64,000 nucleotides of DNA, from the NCBI GenBank assembly GCA_011316235.1, contig QQBE01000006.1, forward strand, positions 538,021-602,020. The letters run 5' to 3'. Position numbers and translations under genes: made by a program. Positions 1 through 11,701 of the stretch are shown piece after piece (position 1 is the stretch's first letter; each line of letters begins with the position of its first letter). Source of the DNA: Mycothermus thermophilus. Lineage: Eukaryota > Ascomycota > Sordariomycetes > Sordariales > Chaetomiaceae. The notes under the pieces were generated by a model, which was not told where the DNA came from, searched no databases, and was given only the letters and a program-made list of their open reading frames with translations.

Positions 1-165
1 CCCCCCCCCAGGTGCGGATGCAAGCGTTGTCTGGCTTGATAACCGGTGCGACTCCCCCAACCCTCGTCTGAACTATCCTCTTTTGCCTCCTCTTGCCCAT
101 CTCCAGACCTGCAGCGGTAGCGACGAGTACCTACGCGAGACATCTCGGCATCGGTCTTCACCGCC

Positions 166-3100
166 ATGGTCGCCGTCGCCGATCTTCTTAACCCGGAGGA
201 GGAACCCCCTCGGGTGCCACTGCCGGTTCGGCGCCCGTCTCCTCCTCCGGTACTTCATCCCCCTCCGCCCACGTTGGGAAGCAACAGAGTCATAGTAGAG
301 CCACGAGACGACCCACGCCCCATCGACCTATCAAGACCTCTGGTTGGTCCAAGTTCCAGGATGGCCGATGACGCCAACAGCTTCAGGACTTCATCAAGAC
401 GCAACCTGTGTGCCTCGGTCCGCTATCCTCCTTTCGAGGATTTCGATGAGGCCACCCTCAGAGAGCTGCGCAGGTTCCGAGTTCATCCCCTCGGGGGCAT
501 CCAAAACACGTCAGAGCGCATTCCCTACAACAGCGGCAAGAAGAGCTTCTCGACGACAGGGCGTGAGGGATTCGAAGGTGAGAAAATGTTCATCTCGAAC
601 ACTAGCGTTCAGAAGAGGTCATCATGACTCACAATCAAGCCAGTCTTCCACTACACCTTCAAGATGCCCGGAGAGGATACGCCATATACGGTTATGTGGG
701 ACTACAGCGTTGGACTCGTCCGCATGACACCCTTCTTCAAATGCTGTGGCTACCCAAAGGTCAGTCGTTGTCTTGTGGAGTGGTCTCGTTGAGCCTTTGC
801 TGACTCCAGCAGACCATGCCAGCAAAGATGCTGGGGATGAACCCGGGACTGAAGGACATTACGTACAGCATCACGGGTGGCTCCATAAAGGCACAGGGTA
901 AGCTCTCCTGATTTGACATGTATTGCGATGCCCGCTCCGATGCGGACATTGCTAACACATTTTGACAGGCTACTGGATGCCCTATTCATGCGCCCGTGCC
1001 GTCTGCGCAACCTTTTGCTATAAGATCGCCCCGGCACTCATCCCTATCTTTGGCCTACGATTTCCCGCCGAGTGCGTCCCAGAAGGCGCCCCTGAATATC
1101 AGCGAATGGTCATCGACCCGGCCATCGTAAGGCAAGCCAGGATCGACACTGACCAGTGGCGGAGAATGGCACATGTGCAGGCTCTTCCAAGTCCGCGGTC
1201 TTCCCGCAGCGCTAGCCCAACGGCCGCTCAGCGTCAGACAACAAGGCCCCGGCCCAGCTCGGACACCTACGATCAATACCGCTATTCCTGCCGAGGACCC
1301 ATGAGCCCCTATACTGACACTGAGCTCGACTATCCGCCGCCTCCTCGGGAACGATCCTACAGGCATCATGGCTACTCCCTGATGCCCCCGCTCCCTGTTC
1401 ATTCTCAGGCTCCTCCGGCATCTCGTCCATCATCCTTCCAACCACTACCGCAAACCTCGGCACCAAGTCCTTCACACTCGCCTCGATGGACAGCTGTGAA
1501 CCGTCCTCATCTTCGACCGGTTCACGCCGGGCCAATACCTCGCCATCCATCTGCTCCTCATCATGCCCCTGGCCAGTTCCATGACGAACTCCCCGATCGG
1601 CCGCCGACAAGCATGCCAAACCCGAACCAAAGTTGGCCCATGACTCCCAACCCTCTGCTCTCCGCCGTTCCTCGCTCCTCGACTCCGACTGTCGCTGTCG
1701 GAGTCACAGGGAGCGCCAGTGGCAACCAGTGGAACGAGAGTTACTACGCGGCACGTTCCCACCAGCTTCCTCAACGCCCAGTGTCCTATCCTTTCCACGG
1801 AAACTCGAGCCTGCCATCTCATCGATATACTCTCTCTTCATCTTCTCCCACCTCGTCTCAGAACCATGTCTTCCCTCCCTTTCAGCGCGGGCCAACCCTG
1901 CCACCCCTTCGCCTCCTCAAGCGCTCGTTAGATGAGGCAGAAAGTGAGACCAAGGACCGTGTTCACTGCTGTGAGCATTGGAAACAGGACCAAGAAAGGG
2001 GGGCCAGTGAGGTTGCAGAGCCTGTCATCACCCAACGCTTTGGAGATGGACATGCCAACACTGGGAAGGACGAAAGAATAGACGATCAAAAGGACGGGGA
2101 AATTCACCCGGACATCGACAGGGTTGGAGATATTGCGGACAAGCACAGGACAGTTGACGACGACACTACATATGACGCGGGGGAAAGCAGCAACGGCAGC
2201 AAAGGCCACACCCGTTCATCCACCCCGGATACGGCTATCCATACGCAGCCCACCATCAGAGATTCCCTCAACATCCATCATGCCATGGCGTCGACTGCGT
2301 CCACTCCTTGTCGCCGGGCTGACTGGAGGTCTCGGTCACCACCCTCCTGCGACCCGTCCGGGACCCCGAAGACCACTCATGTTATGCTTCGTCAGCAGCA
2401 ATTCCGCGATTCCTTTCCATCCAGAGCTCCGCCTCGAGAAACTGTATCCACTCTCCCTCCTGCCGCTGCGAGGTCTCCGACCCCAGCTACCCCCCCTCCT
2501 CCTACCCCTCCGACATCAACGCCAGTTCTCCCGCCCGCTTCCATCCCAGCGGAACCTTCTTCGCTCGGCCTTGCAAAACACGTCCCATCCATCGCGGAAC
2601 TCACCGCCTCGCGCGCATATGAGGTTTACACGCATTCGTACGCACCCGCACGGCCGAGCGATGGACACCATGGCTGCGCTCCCCCCAACAATAATACCGG
2701 CAACAACAGCAGTGGAAACAGGAGCGGAGTCCGCCTCGAGACGAACATCCGCCGAGCCTCGGAACAAGACGCCGCGTACCTTTTGCTGAACATGCGAAAG
2801 ACTACCACCGAGGAAAATAGCAATGCCCGTTCGAACTCGACTTCGACCACGACCGCTGCCAGGTCTGGGAGCGGCGGCCGTGGGAGTGGCAGTGCCAGGA
2901 CGGTGTGGAGCTGGGAAGAGGAGGGAGGGGAGTTGGACCAAGACGGATGTTCCGGGAAGCGCCGCCACGATCGGATCAGTGGCGAGAGCGGAAGAGTCGA
3001 TTCCAGCTCGTCGTCAGACTCGGATTCCAGCTCGGGAGGAGGTGGTGCTGCCGTCGGTATCCGTCGTTGCCGGCTCATGACTCGGAGGCTGATTATTGAC

Positions 3101-3430
3101 AACGACAGCGATTACGACGACGATCCCCAGGCTCGGGTTACCCCCCGGCCACGGCCCCGACGGGATGGTCAAAGTACCGCCTCGGCTAGAATGGCTCGGA
3201 CGGAAGCCATGAGCGCCAGGACCGACGAGCCTCGAAGGGGGCAAAATGAGGGCATGGATTACACATCCGCTTCTTCTCCAGGCCAGGTGCGTTTTTCTCA
3301 CCAACATAATTCTCCTGGCAAGAGACAATCTGTCGAGGTTTATGACGAGGCCGATGAGGCGGATACAAGCGAACACTCAAATTGTGGAACTACGTTGAGG
3401 TCTAAGAGGAGGCGGACGGATCAGCGTTGA
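166..3430 (+). CDS. xbp1: APSES-type transcription factor, Xbp1-like
   Basis: Four exons join in frame: 166-577, 644-759, 813-897 and 969-3430 (1,024 residues). All three introns are GT...CAG (GTGAGA, GTCAGT and GTAAGC donors). The N-terminus carries the APSES/KilA-N-like DNA-binding domain, about residues 75-240: YNSGKKSFSTTGREGFE, then VFHYTFKMPGEDTPYTVMWD, FKCCGYPKTMPAKML and ITGGSIKAQGYWMPY. This arrangement is typical of fungal Xbp1-type APSES proteins. In yeast Xbp1 is a stress- and quiescence-induced repressor. The remaining ~780 residues are low-complexity Pro/Ser/Arg-rich, with acidic and basic patches and a basic C-terminus (SKRRRTD). No ankyrin repeats are visible, which separates it from the Mbp1/Swi6 class. 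The start at 166 has a good context (ccgccATGG) and gives MVAVADLLNPE. A nuclear role is inferred from the family; targets are unknown. Confidence 0.9.
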
Positions 3431-4098
3431 CGGGATTAGATTGCTTGGAACGAAACGTTTATTGGTGCAATATTTGATTTGAGGATGAGTTTGTTGGGTT
3501 GTTTTTTGTTCTGCGCTGTTTTCATGTCTCCGTGCTATTTGTTTTGCATTGTCTTGGATTTCGCATCTGTCTTTTTTCCTATCTCGTTGTAACTCGTGGG
3601 CCTGGTGGGTAGGTATTAGGATGTTATTGACTGACTGGTGGATAAAGGGGTTTCATTTGTATTGCTTTCTGCGGGAGATGGTGTTGAACTGGTTAGAAGA
3701 GATGTGGTGGCACTTTGGGTCAGACATGTATCATGGTGGTGTTGATGTCGAGATTCTTCACACAGTGGAAGTTGTAGTTCAAGGTACAGAAGACAGGCAT
3801 GGATTTTGGTCATATCGTCTTGATTTCTTTTTGTTTCTTCTATCCGTATGGCATAGGCGACGTACGTGGGTGCCAGGCCGGTTTCTACTTTTTTACTTTA
3901 GATTGCATGCCAAAGACGGCCTCGGCCGAAAGGAAAGCTCGCGCTCTCAAGTCTTTTCTCTACTCATGCTACTACTCGTGAGACAGGACAAGATTGTCCC
4001 AAACATATACGTAGCTGGAATCTAGTCTCCTTCAAAGCCATATCGTCGAGTGACGTCTCTCTCCGACGCCATATGAAATGAAGGGCATCCATCCTCAC
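3431..4098. other. Intergenic, convergent 3' ends
   Basis: This stretch lies between the stop of the Xbp1-like gene (+) and the stop of the CNS1-like gene (-). It is T-rich near the left end, as expected for 3' untranslated sequence. I see no gene or repeat in it. Confidence 0.6.
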
Positions 4099-5406
4099 TC
4101 ACGACTTACCCGCCTTCTTCTCCTTCCACCCCTTCACAAACCCATCAGCTCTCGCCTTGGGGACAACATAAATCTTGAGCAAATCATCCACAATCTCCAC
4201 GTTCCCTCCCGACAGCACCTTCAAAAGCGGCACCTTTTTCCCCACCTTGACCAACCCGCCGCTCACCGTCTCGGCGAAGCACTCAACCGACGCAGTGCTA
4301 TATTCTCCCGCCCGGTCCCATGGCAGCGGGAACACGTAACCAAAGTGCTGCTCGAGGCAGTCGCGCTCGCTAAACTCCTTGATGAAGTCCGTCTCGGCGT
4401 GGGCCGGGTACAGCAGCAGCGTGGGCACCACGAGCGCGCTCGTTGGGTCCAGCTCGTCCGGGGACAAGCGCACGCGCGCGTCCTCCATGTCGGGCGCTTT
4501 ACCCGTGCGGCGCGTGCGGATGTTGCGCGCGGCGAGCGCGGCTTTGAGCAGGGTTTCCTTGCGCCGCTGCTTCGAGGCGCGCTCTTCCTCGATGGCTTTG
4601 CGCTCGGCGAGTCTGGCCGCGGCTTTGGCGATGTCGGATTGGAGGGTTTGGAGGGGTTTGTTGGACGGATCCAGCTCCAGCCCGCGCGTGCAGGCGTCTT
4701 CGGCCTCGGGGACACGCTCGACGGCCAGCAGGGCGCGCGCGGAGCGGTAGAAGGCTTTGATGTTGCGTGGGTTGAGGCGGATGGCGGCGGCGCAGTCGAG
4801 GGTGCAGGAGCGGTAGTTGCGCAGCTCAAGGTGGCAGGCCGCGCGGTTGACGTAGAGGGTTTCGAGGAGGGCTTTTTCGCGCTGCACCTCGGCCGGGTCG
4901 TCGGGTTCGAGAGTGTAGTCTTCTTCTTTGGGTTTGCTGTCTTTGTCCGAGGAGGAAGAGTCTGTCGTCTTGTCCGCGGAATCTGGTTTTGGGTTGAGGA
5001 TGACTTTGTCTTCGGTCTTTTTCGGCACTTTCCTGGGCAGGCCCTGAGCTCGACGCCGCTCCTCGGCGAAAAGGATGGCGATGCCCTTGCCGTAAAACTC
5101 CTTGGCGTCGGCCCAGCGCTTCTCGCGGAACGACTCGTTGCCTTGCTCCTTGAAGTTTTGGGCGTTCTCGAGCGGGGTGCCTTCATAGGCGATGGCCTGC
5201 AACGCCGCCAGGGCTTCATTGTCCTCGTTCGGATCTAGCTCCGTCATGAAGAGCGGGTGCTTCTTGAGGTCTTCGACTGTCTCGTCGACGGTCTTTCCAG
5301 TGTGAGGTACCCGGCCTGGCGGCAGCTCGGGCAGTATGGGCATGGCTTCCCCATCACCCAGTGCGAGCGACTCTGTCTGCTGAGAGACCTTGTCTACGTC
5401 GGACAT
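4099..5406 (-). CDS. CNS1: Hsp90 co-chaperone Cns1/TTC4-like TPR protein
   Basis: A single-exon gene of 435 residues. Three tandem tetratricopeptide repeats run from about residue 80 to 260, starting AQNFKEQGNESFREKRWADA and including NRAACHLELRNYRSCTLDC and KAFYRSARALLAVERVPEAE. The N-terminal segment with PHTGKTVDETVEDLKKHPLF is characteristic of the Cns1/TTC4 family. The C-terminal ~130 residues (LVVPTLLLYPAHAETDFIKE onward) fit the family's wheel domain. Between repeats 1 and 2 is an acidic, Ser/Lys-rich insertion (about 135-180). Cns1 is an essential yeast co-chaperone that binds Hsp90/Hsp70 C-termini and supports translation elongation factor folding; that role is taken from the family. 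The ATG at 5406 is the only suitable start. It is divergent from the NmrA-like gene, 883 bases away. Confidence 0.92.
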   Translation of the reverse strand: MSDVDKVSQQTESLALGDGEAMPILPELPPGRVPHTGKTVDETVEDLKKHPLFMTELDPNEDNEALAALQAIAYEGTPLENAQNFKEQGNESFREKRWADAKEFYGKGIAILFAEERRRAQGLPRKVPKKTEDKVILNPKPDSADKTTDSSSSDKDSKPKEEDYTLEPDDPAEVQREKALLETLYVNRAACHLELRNYRSCTLDCAAAIRLNPRNIKAFYRSARALLAVERVPEAEDACTRGLELDPSNKPLQTLQSDIAKAAARLAERKAIEEERASKQRRKETLLKAALAARNIRTRRTGKAPDMEDARVRLSPDELDPTSALVVPTLLLYPAHAETDFIKEFSERDCLEQHFGYVFPLPWDRAGEYSTASVECFAETVSGGLVKVGKKVPLLKVLSGGNVEIVDDLLKIYVVPKARADGFVKGWKEKKAGKS

Positions 5407-6289
5407 TTCGATTTTGATTCGGTGTGATTCTAAGAGATCTTAGGAGATGAAGATGAAAAACAGGACAAACAAATCCCTTCAGTGTTCGGCTGTAGATGAA
5501 AAACCCGACGGTATGTGAGTTTCAACTGCCGAAGATGCTTATTGTTGTAAGTTTTCCCTTGTTGCCTCACTGAGTCGGTCGGTCAGGTGTTATGTTGAAT
5601 GGTTTGATGTTGTGTGAAAGTGGGGGTGGGGCCTGTGAAAATGGCGACCTCCGCTGGAAATTCGGCTCTATCATGGACCCACTTTTCCGATCCCGGCCCC
5701 ACATCGGAGCCGGGCCGGCGCTCGGGCGGCCCCACGGCCCCAAATGACATCACTTACCGTACGGCTTCGGCCCGTGACAAAAGAGTCCCAATAGGTAGGC
5801 CGAGCATATCATGCAATGCACAAAAAAGTATCGTATCTTTTGACGCCAGGTTGAAGAGCAGTATGTATTTCATTTCCCACGATGATGGTGTTCATGGCAC
5901 AAATAATTTAATACTCGGGTATGTTTGTGTAATGAGAGAAGCTGCTGAAAAATGGCTGACCAACACAGCAAGAACTCTGGAATGTGGTTCTGAGATTATG
6001 CGCCTCGATCAGTTTACTTCTTTTGGATGACAGAGCATTGGGGAATGCAGCCACATCAGTATTTGCCGTGCTGCGTTAAGCCTGGAGAGGCTGAGGTTGG
6101 GGCTCAGGCCCAACATGCCCCAGCCATTGATGCCATAACCTCGAATCCAATGAGATGAAAGCATCCTAGGACATATAAAGAACCAACACTCCCGACACTG
6201 TCCATGGATTCAGAATTCCATTTCATTCTCCAAACACCTCTCATCTCAAGGATTTTGTTACCAACTACAAGTTTATCCCTAAAACTACC
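5407..6289. other. Divergent intergenic region CNS1 / NmrA-like
   Basis: 883 bases separate two divergent start codons. The right part carries a plausible core promoter for the NmrA-like gene, listed separately. The middle (5680-5740) is a GC-rich, CGG/CCC-rich block. No coding sequence is evident. Confidence 0.55.
6147..6179 (+). promoter_or_regulatory. CCAAT and TATA boxes before NmrA-like gene
   Basis: CCAAT lies at 6147-6151 and TATAAA at 6174-6179, 111 bases before the ATG at 6290. Spacing and order suit a core promoter. This is seen only as sequence motifs; transcription start is inferred to be near 6205-6215. Confidence 0.5.
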
Positions 6290-7230
6290 ATGTCTCGGGC
6301 TATTCTCGTCACCGGCGCCACCGGCCAACAGGGCGGCGCCGTCGTTGATGCGCTCCTCGCCCGCGAACCGTCCGATTTCCTAATTTTGGGTGTCACTCGG
6401 AACGCCAAATCGCCCGCAGCGGAGCGTCTAGCAGCCAAATCCCCAAAATCAAGCTCGTCGAGGGGAACCTAGACGCCACGCCGGAGCTCTTCAAGAAGGC
6501 CAAGGAAGTAGCAGGGGACGTGCCCGTCTGGGGCGTCTTCTCGGTGCAAATTTTCATCGGCAAGGGCGCGTCGCTCGCCAGCGAGGTGCGCCAGGGCAAG
6601 GCACTCGTCGACGAGGCCATCAAGAACGGCGTGCAGCACTTCGTCTATACCAGCGTCGAGCGCGGCGGGAATGAGCGGTCCTGGAACACGCCGACCCGCG
6701 TGCCGCACTTCCGCTCCAAGCACGAGATCGAGTTGCACCTTCGTGATTCCACGGCGGATGGGAAGAGCAACATGACCTGGACGATCCTTCGTCCCGTCAC
6801 TTTTATGGAGAACCTCGACATCGGTTTGCCAGGCAAGGTCCTGTCGAGCATGATCCGCGATATCCTCGGTAAACGCCCTCTGCAGTGGGTGGCCACCAAG
6901 GACATCGGTTTCTTTGCTGCCGAGGCCTTCCACAATCCGGAAACGTGGAAGGGTAAGGCCCTGGGCATCGCCGGTGATGAGCTTAACTTTGACCAAGTGG
7001 ATGAACTGGTCAAGAAGGTGACGGGCCAGCCCGTCCCAACCACGTACCGGTTTGTCTGGAAACTGCTGAACCTTCTTGTGTCGGAGTTGGGTATCATGGT
7101 GGAGTGGTTCAGGGACGAAGGTTTTGGGGTCGATATCGCCAAACTTCGCGAGCTTAATCCTAATCTCACCAACATGGAGACGTTCCTCAAAGACAGCAAA
7201 TTGGCGAAGAAGGTGGAGGAGACTAAGTGA
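6290..7230 (+). CDS. NmrA-like NAD(P)-binding oxidoreductase, interrupted by a 1-base frameshift
   Basis: The gene opens with MSRAILVTGATGQQGGAVVD, where GATGQQG is the GxxGxxG dinucleotide-binding loop of NmrA/HSCARG-type atypical short-chain dehydrogenases. Frame 2 runs to a stop at 6470-6472. From about 6448 the family sequence continues in frame 1: IKLVEGNLDATPELFKKA, WGVFSVQIF, FVYTSVERGG, then a C-terminal domain to the stop at 7230. The shift falls in CCCCAAAA at 6441-6448, where one missing base restores the family pattern AAKSPKIKLVEGNLD. No intron explains it: the only GT...AG option is about 44 bases and would delete conserved residues. Intact length would be about 313 residues, normal for the family. 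It is either a recent pseudogene or an assembly base error. Such proteins act as redox sensors or quinone/lignan-type reductases; the substrate cannot be told. Confidence 0.8.
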
Positions 7231-7747
7231 TGGGTTGGTTGCTGCAAGCTCCGTTTGGCTGAAAGCGGAGGGGGTCATCGTCCCGTGTACATCAAGCTGG
7301 GGTACCTTGGTAATGTCTAGATAGCCATGTATGCAATGTTCCGAAAGAAACCTTGTCCACGTTGATGTGATGCGAAAGAATCGGTAGCCCACAGTTGGCC
7401 GTTTGATGACCGAGAGTATCGGTCGACTCAAGACCAATGGAGCGTCAAGTCTGGCAGGAATTAGTCAGAGTTCAAACAGGCTGCCCCTGGGCCGCATTTT
7501 CCTCCCCGTGCCTGTTGGTGGGCAGAAGCTTTGACAAACAGCTCAAGCATTGAAAGTGCCTGTCCGATTGATAAGTTCCAAATCTCCCCAAAGCCTGTTT
7601 ATTCCACTGACCTTTCATGTGACTGACATACAAATACCCGATTCCTGTCCTCTCTTGTGAATGGATCTCATTCGCACTTCCCTTCCCTTCCAACTTGCCA
7701 GCCATCAATCAGAAAGACAATCAGACGACAACTTCAACCATCTCCCT
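7231..7747. other. Intergenic NmrA-like / dynamin-like
   Basis: 517 bases between two plus-strand genes. The last ~100 bases (AC-rich, ending cttcaaccatctccct before the ATG) resemble a fungal 5' untranslated leader. An in-frame upstream ATG at 7661 would add 29 residues to the dynamin-like protein and cannot be excluded as its start. Confidence 0.5.
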
Positions 7748-10317
7748 ATGGGCGACACGGCAGCGGAATCGAACGTCAACATGGGTTCTGTTGAGCCCAA
7801 CTCATTCGGTGGATTAGGAAGCCATGTATACCTTGAAAAGCAAGATAAACTGAGAGAAATCGGGGTGGACATCCCGACCTCTCAGGTAAGAAACAACAAC
7901 ATATCCTGTGTTCATGATTGTATTTTGACCCAGCCCAGATTGTGGTGGTAGGCAGCCAGTCTGCGGGGAAAAGCTCTCTATTAGAGAGCTTGACCGGTTT
8001 CGCTTTTCCCAGAGGTCAGGGCCTCTGTACTCGCTATGCTACGCAGATCACACTTCGCCGTGGTCCTGTCAAGGGCACCGTTATCTCAATCATTCCATGG
8101 AGTGACTCGAGTCAAGACCGCAAGGACCGCCTAAGGGCTTTCCGTCATGAGTTGCAGACGTTTGACGGTGCAGCCTTGGCCAAAGTTATTGAGAAGGTTG
8201 GGTCCTCGGGTCGATTTGACATTGAACGTAACTCACATAGCTCTTTGTCCAGGCTAATGAAGCCATGGGAATCCGGTCGTCATTAAACAATGACATGTCC
8301 CTTCCGATGTTTAGTGATGACATCCTGAGAGTGGAGATCACGGGTCCTGAGGTAGGTTGTGATGAAGTCACTCTTGCCGTCGTATGCTAACAGTATTAAT
8401 CTCATTGATATAGCAACCCCATCTGACCGTCATTGACGTGCCGGGCCTCTTCCAGGTAACAGATGAAGGTTTGTGAGCATTTATTATTTCACCTCCCAGC
8501 CACTAACCCATTGAAGGTGTCACTACAGAGCTTGATAAAATTAAAGTTGAGAACATGGTCAGGCGCTACATGGAAAATGAACGCACCATGTAAGTTGAGC
8601 AATCGTCTGCCGATTCTCTTTTCCTCTTCTAGCTCTCTCGTTCTCTTCTCCTGCTTCCTCTGACAACACCCGGAAACAGAGTCCTGGCCGTCTTGAGCTG
8701 CCTTTCCGATCGTGCCACGGAGGGTGTCCTACAACTGGCCAAAAAGGCGGACCCTGATGGCATTCGGACGGTTGGTGTTCTCACCAAGGCAGACTTGGTG
8801 AAGGAACAAGCCGTTGTCCAGACCCTGCTCGACTTGGTTAAGGGCAACACCCTCAAGCTGGGATACTACGTCGTCCGGAACCGTGGCGCGGACGAGGACG
8901 GCCTAACCGTCGCCGAGTGCCACATGAAAGAAAGAGAGAAGTTTGCGGAGGCCCAATGGGCCGAGCTTGTCAAGCTTGGACGCACCGGAGTTCCGGCACT
9001 TCGCGCCGAGCTCCAATCTCTCCTGACCGATCTCGCCAGGAGGGAACTTCCAAAGCAGCGCATTGAAGTCGAGCAGCGCCTCCTAGATTGCCGCAAGAAA
9101 CTCGAATCAATGGGCCAGCCGCGCAACACCCCAGCCAGTCAACGGGAGTGCCTCGTCAGGTTGGCCTCGAAGTTTGAGCGAATCGTCCGCGACGCCCTCG
9201 ATGGTCGCTACGAGGGTAGCACTTTGTTTGCGGAGAGACCGGAACTCAAGCTCGCCACCAAAATCATCGGCTTGAACGAGGGCTTTTCGGACTTGCTATC
9301 ATTGAAAGGGCACACATGGCGGTTCCAAAGAGGGGAAGAGATCAACATCAAAACGTCAACAGGACAAAAGCTTTCCGCGGGAGATAAGCCACTGAAGTAC
9401 GAGGAAGAAGCAAACGAAATTCGGGTCGCGGCGTCATCAATCCCAGAACTTCAGCACATTGTCGTCTCTGACAACCAAATTTGGCCAAAGCCACCAGTGG
9501 GCATCATGGATCACATCGAGAGCCACTACAGGATGAGCCGCGGACCAGAGCTAGGAACGGTATGTGATGATCGGAGAAACACTCGAGCATATCCTGAAGC
9601 GTACGTACTGACAAGAGCACACAGTTCGGTGGATCTCTGCTTGCCATGACATTCCGGGACCAGGCGCGCAATTGGCGTTCCATGGTCCTGGCTCATGTTG
9701 ACACTATCATCGTCACGGTTCACCAGTTCATCCAAACCCTCTTGTCCGAGACGATTGTCGACAATCGCATGCGCGAGGAATTGTGGGCACTCGTCCTTCT
9801 TGACAAGCTGCAGCAGGCATATTGTCGAGCGAAGGATTCGGCCGAGTTTTTCCTCCAAATCGAACTCAACGGCCGGCCCAGCACGTACAACCATTACTTC
9901 AGCAGCAACCTGCAAGCGGCCAGGGCCGAGAGGTTGCGAGAGGCCATCGAGGAGGGCGCGGTCGACACATGGAACGATGGCGATATCAGGATTAGCCCCT
10001 CAACGATCTCTCAATTCACGACTGACAAATCAAACATGGAACAGGTGAAGGAAGAGATCCATGACATCTTACAGAGTTACTACAAGGTATCGCGCAAGCG
10101 GTTTGTTGATGTCATCTGTCGCGTGGTCATTGACCACTGCCTTCTTGACAGTGATCAGAGTCCCTTGAAAGTTCTCACTCCAGAGCTCGTCGCGGCCATG
10201 AGTGATGAACAGTTGGAAATGATCGCTGGAGAGGATAAACAGACACAGCGAGAGAGGGAGCGTTTGGAGTCGGAGATCAAGGGTTTGGAAGCTGCAATGA
10301 AGGTGCTGAGGGGCTGA
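7748..10317 (+). CDS. Dynamin-family GTPase, Mx-like
   Basis: Seven exons fit in frame: 7748-7885, 7939-8196, 8253-8351, 8414-8468, 8517-8589, 8680-9559 and 9625-10317 (731 residues). Donors are GTAAGA, GTTGGG, GTAGGT, GTTTGT, GTAAGT and GTATGT. GTPase motifs are intact: G1 GSQSAGKSS (residues 51-59), G3 DVPG (173-176) and G4 TKAD (243-246). The middle/stalk region follows, and a C-terminal GTPase effector domain lies at about 600-731 (EEIHDILQSYYKVSRKRFVD). There is no pleckstrin-homology or proline-rich domain, so it is not a classical endocytic dynamin. It resembles the Mx-like dynamins found in variable copy number in ascomycetes, whose function is mostly unknown. It should act as a membrane-associated oligomeric GTPase. 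Start 7748 was chosen from its leader-like upstream sequence; 7661 and 7781 are in-frame alternatives. Confidence 0.87.
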
Positions 10318-10540
10318 CTTGATCCGAAGTGGGCTGTTCGGCGCACCTGAACCAGAATCTCAGCTGGGCTTGGTGTCCTGTTCACAGACGGGTGGTTGTT
10401 CGTCGGGTGGCCGTGGATGGCACTTGGATCGGCCTTGGTCATCGTCCTGGATCGTTGGATGAGACGGGAGTAATGTAAAGTACTCCGTACACGCAGGAGA
10501 TGAAACATGCCCAGATGGAATGTAAACCCATCCCATCTCA

Positions 10541-11701
10541 TCAGCCTGACTCCATTTCAGCCATCTTCTCATCCAGCCTCCTCGCCGCCTCTTCCTCCGC
10601 GTCCACCGCCATCCTGGATCCATTCCCAACCTCATCCTCAGCAATCAACCCCCTACGCCTCAACTCCCCTTCCACATCCTTCCTCGTCACCATCCCCTTG
10701 TCCTTACCCCCCATAACCTCCTTCATCTCCTCCCTTATCTTACGCCCCCACCCCTCCACACTCCGCATCCCCACCACCAAAAAGCCCAATTCCTCGCGAT
10801 CCACATCAAACACCTCCCACCACTCGCACTCGGGCATCTTTGCGCCCACGTCCCTCGCCGCGCTGTAAATCGCCGCCACGGCCAGCGCCGGCGGCTGGTG
10901 CGTCAGGTACAGCAGCTGCGGCGACAGCAGGGCTGTGTTGAGGTACGCGAGAGCGCGGGAGGCGAGGACGTGTTTTCCCCGCTCTTTGCTGCCGTCCTTG
11001 TGGTGGAAGTGGAAAAAGTCGAGAGCCTGCAGGTAGGTGACGACGAGCGGGTGTGGGAGGGCGACGTGCGTGTCGAAGCCGAGCGCGGCGAGGACGAGGC
11101 CTTCGAGGCGCAGGAGGCGGGCGTGGAAGGATTGGTAGCCTGAGGGGGAGAGGTAGGGGGTGTTCTGTTCGGATGTAGGTGATGATGAGCATGTAGTCTC
11201 GGGTCCGAAAGGAGGTGGAGGTGGTGGCGGCGGGGGAGTGGATGGATCGTGGAAGAAGGCGGAGCAGGGAGAGAGAAGGTAGGTGTAGATGTAGGCGACG
11301 TCGCGAGGGGAGACGGGGTGGGAGGAGAGTTTGGCGGCTAGGTAGAGAGTTGCGGCGGAGACGTCCTGCGGAAGACGGGCGCGTCAGTCGCATGTTTCTT
11401 TTGGGGATTTTACACAGCCCTTGAGGCTGGGATAGCAATGGCAATTGCTGAGTAGGTGATGGAGCCAAATACATACGCTAAACTCATGCGCCATCATGTT
11501 GTCAACCAGCCAGTAACGAGCGAGCAAGACGTTGGCCTGGGCCGTGACGGACTGGGGTAACTGGAGGAGGAGGCCGGCGGCTTGGGTGAGGCATTGCGCC
11601 GAAAAGAAAATGATATCCTGTAGTTCCATGGGCAGCGCGCCCAGGGACCGACGCTGAAATAGCTGGTCCGGAGTGGCCAGCGGGTTTGTCATGTGCGCCA
11701 T
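10541..11701 (-). CDS. Cyclin L-type cyclin
   Basis: Two exons, 11477-11701 and 10541-11365, are joined across a 111-base intron (GTATGT...CCGCAG) to give 349 residues. The N-terminal cyclin box includes LPMELQDIIFFSAQCLTQAA, LLLQLPQSVTAQANVLLARY and MAHEFSDVSAATLYLAAKLS. After the splice it continues HPVSPRDVAYIYTYLLS. This pattern (CLTQAAGLLLQLPQ, ARYW, KLSSHPVSPRDV) matches cyclin L and related transcription/splicing cyclins better than mitotic cyclins. A second cyclin fold follows (YQSFHARLLRLEGLVLAALG). Between the two is a proline-rich loop. There is no C-terminal RS domain. The likely partner is a CDK acting on RNA polymerase II or splicing factors in the nucleus. Start 11701 has context cccaccATGG. 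Confidence 0.83.

Noticed and set aside
6391..6434. Possible short intron to repair the NmrA-like frame
   Set aside because: About 44 bases, no branch site, and it would remove the conserved TRNAKSPAAERLA segment.
6469..7437. 322-codon minus-strand frame over the NmrA-like gene
   Set aside because: Antisense shadow of the oxidoreductase coding sequence, no recognisable domain.
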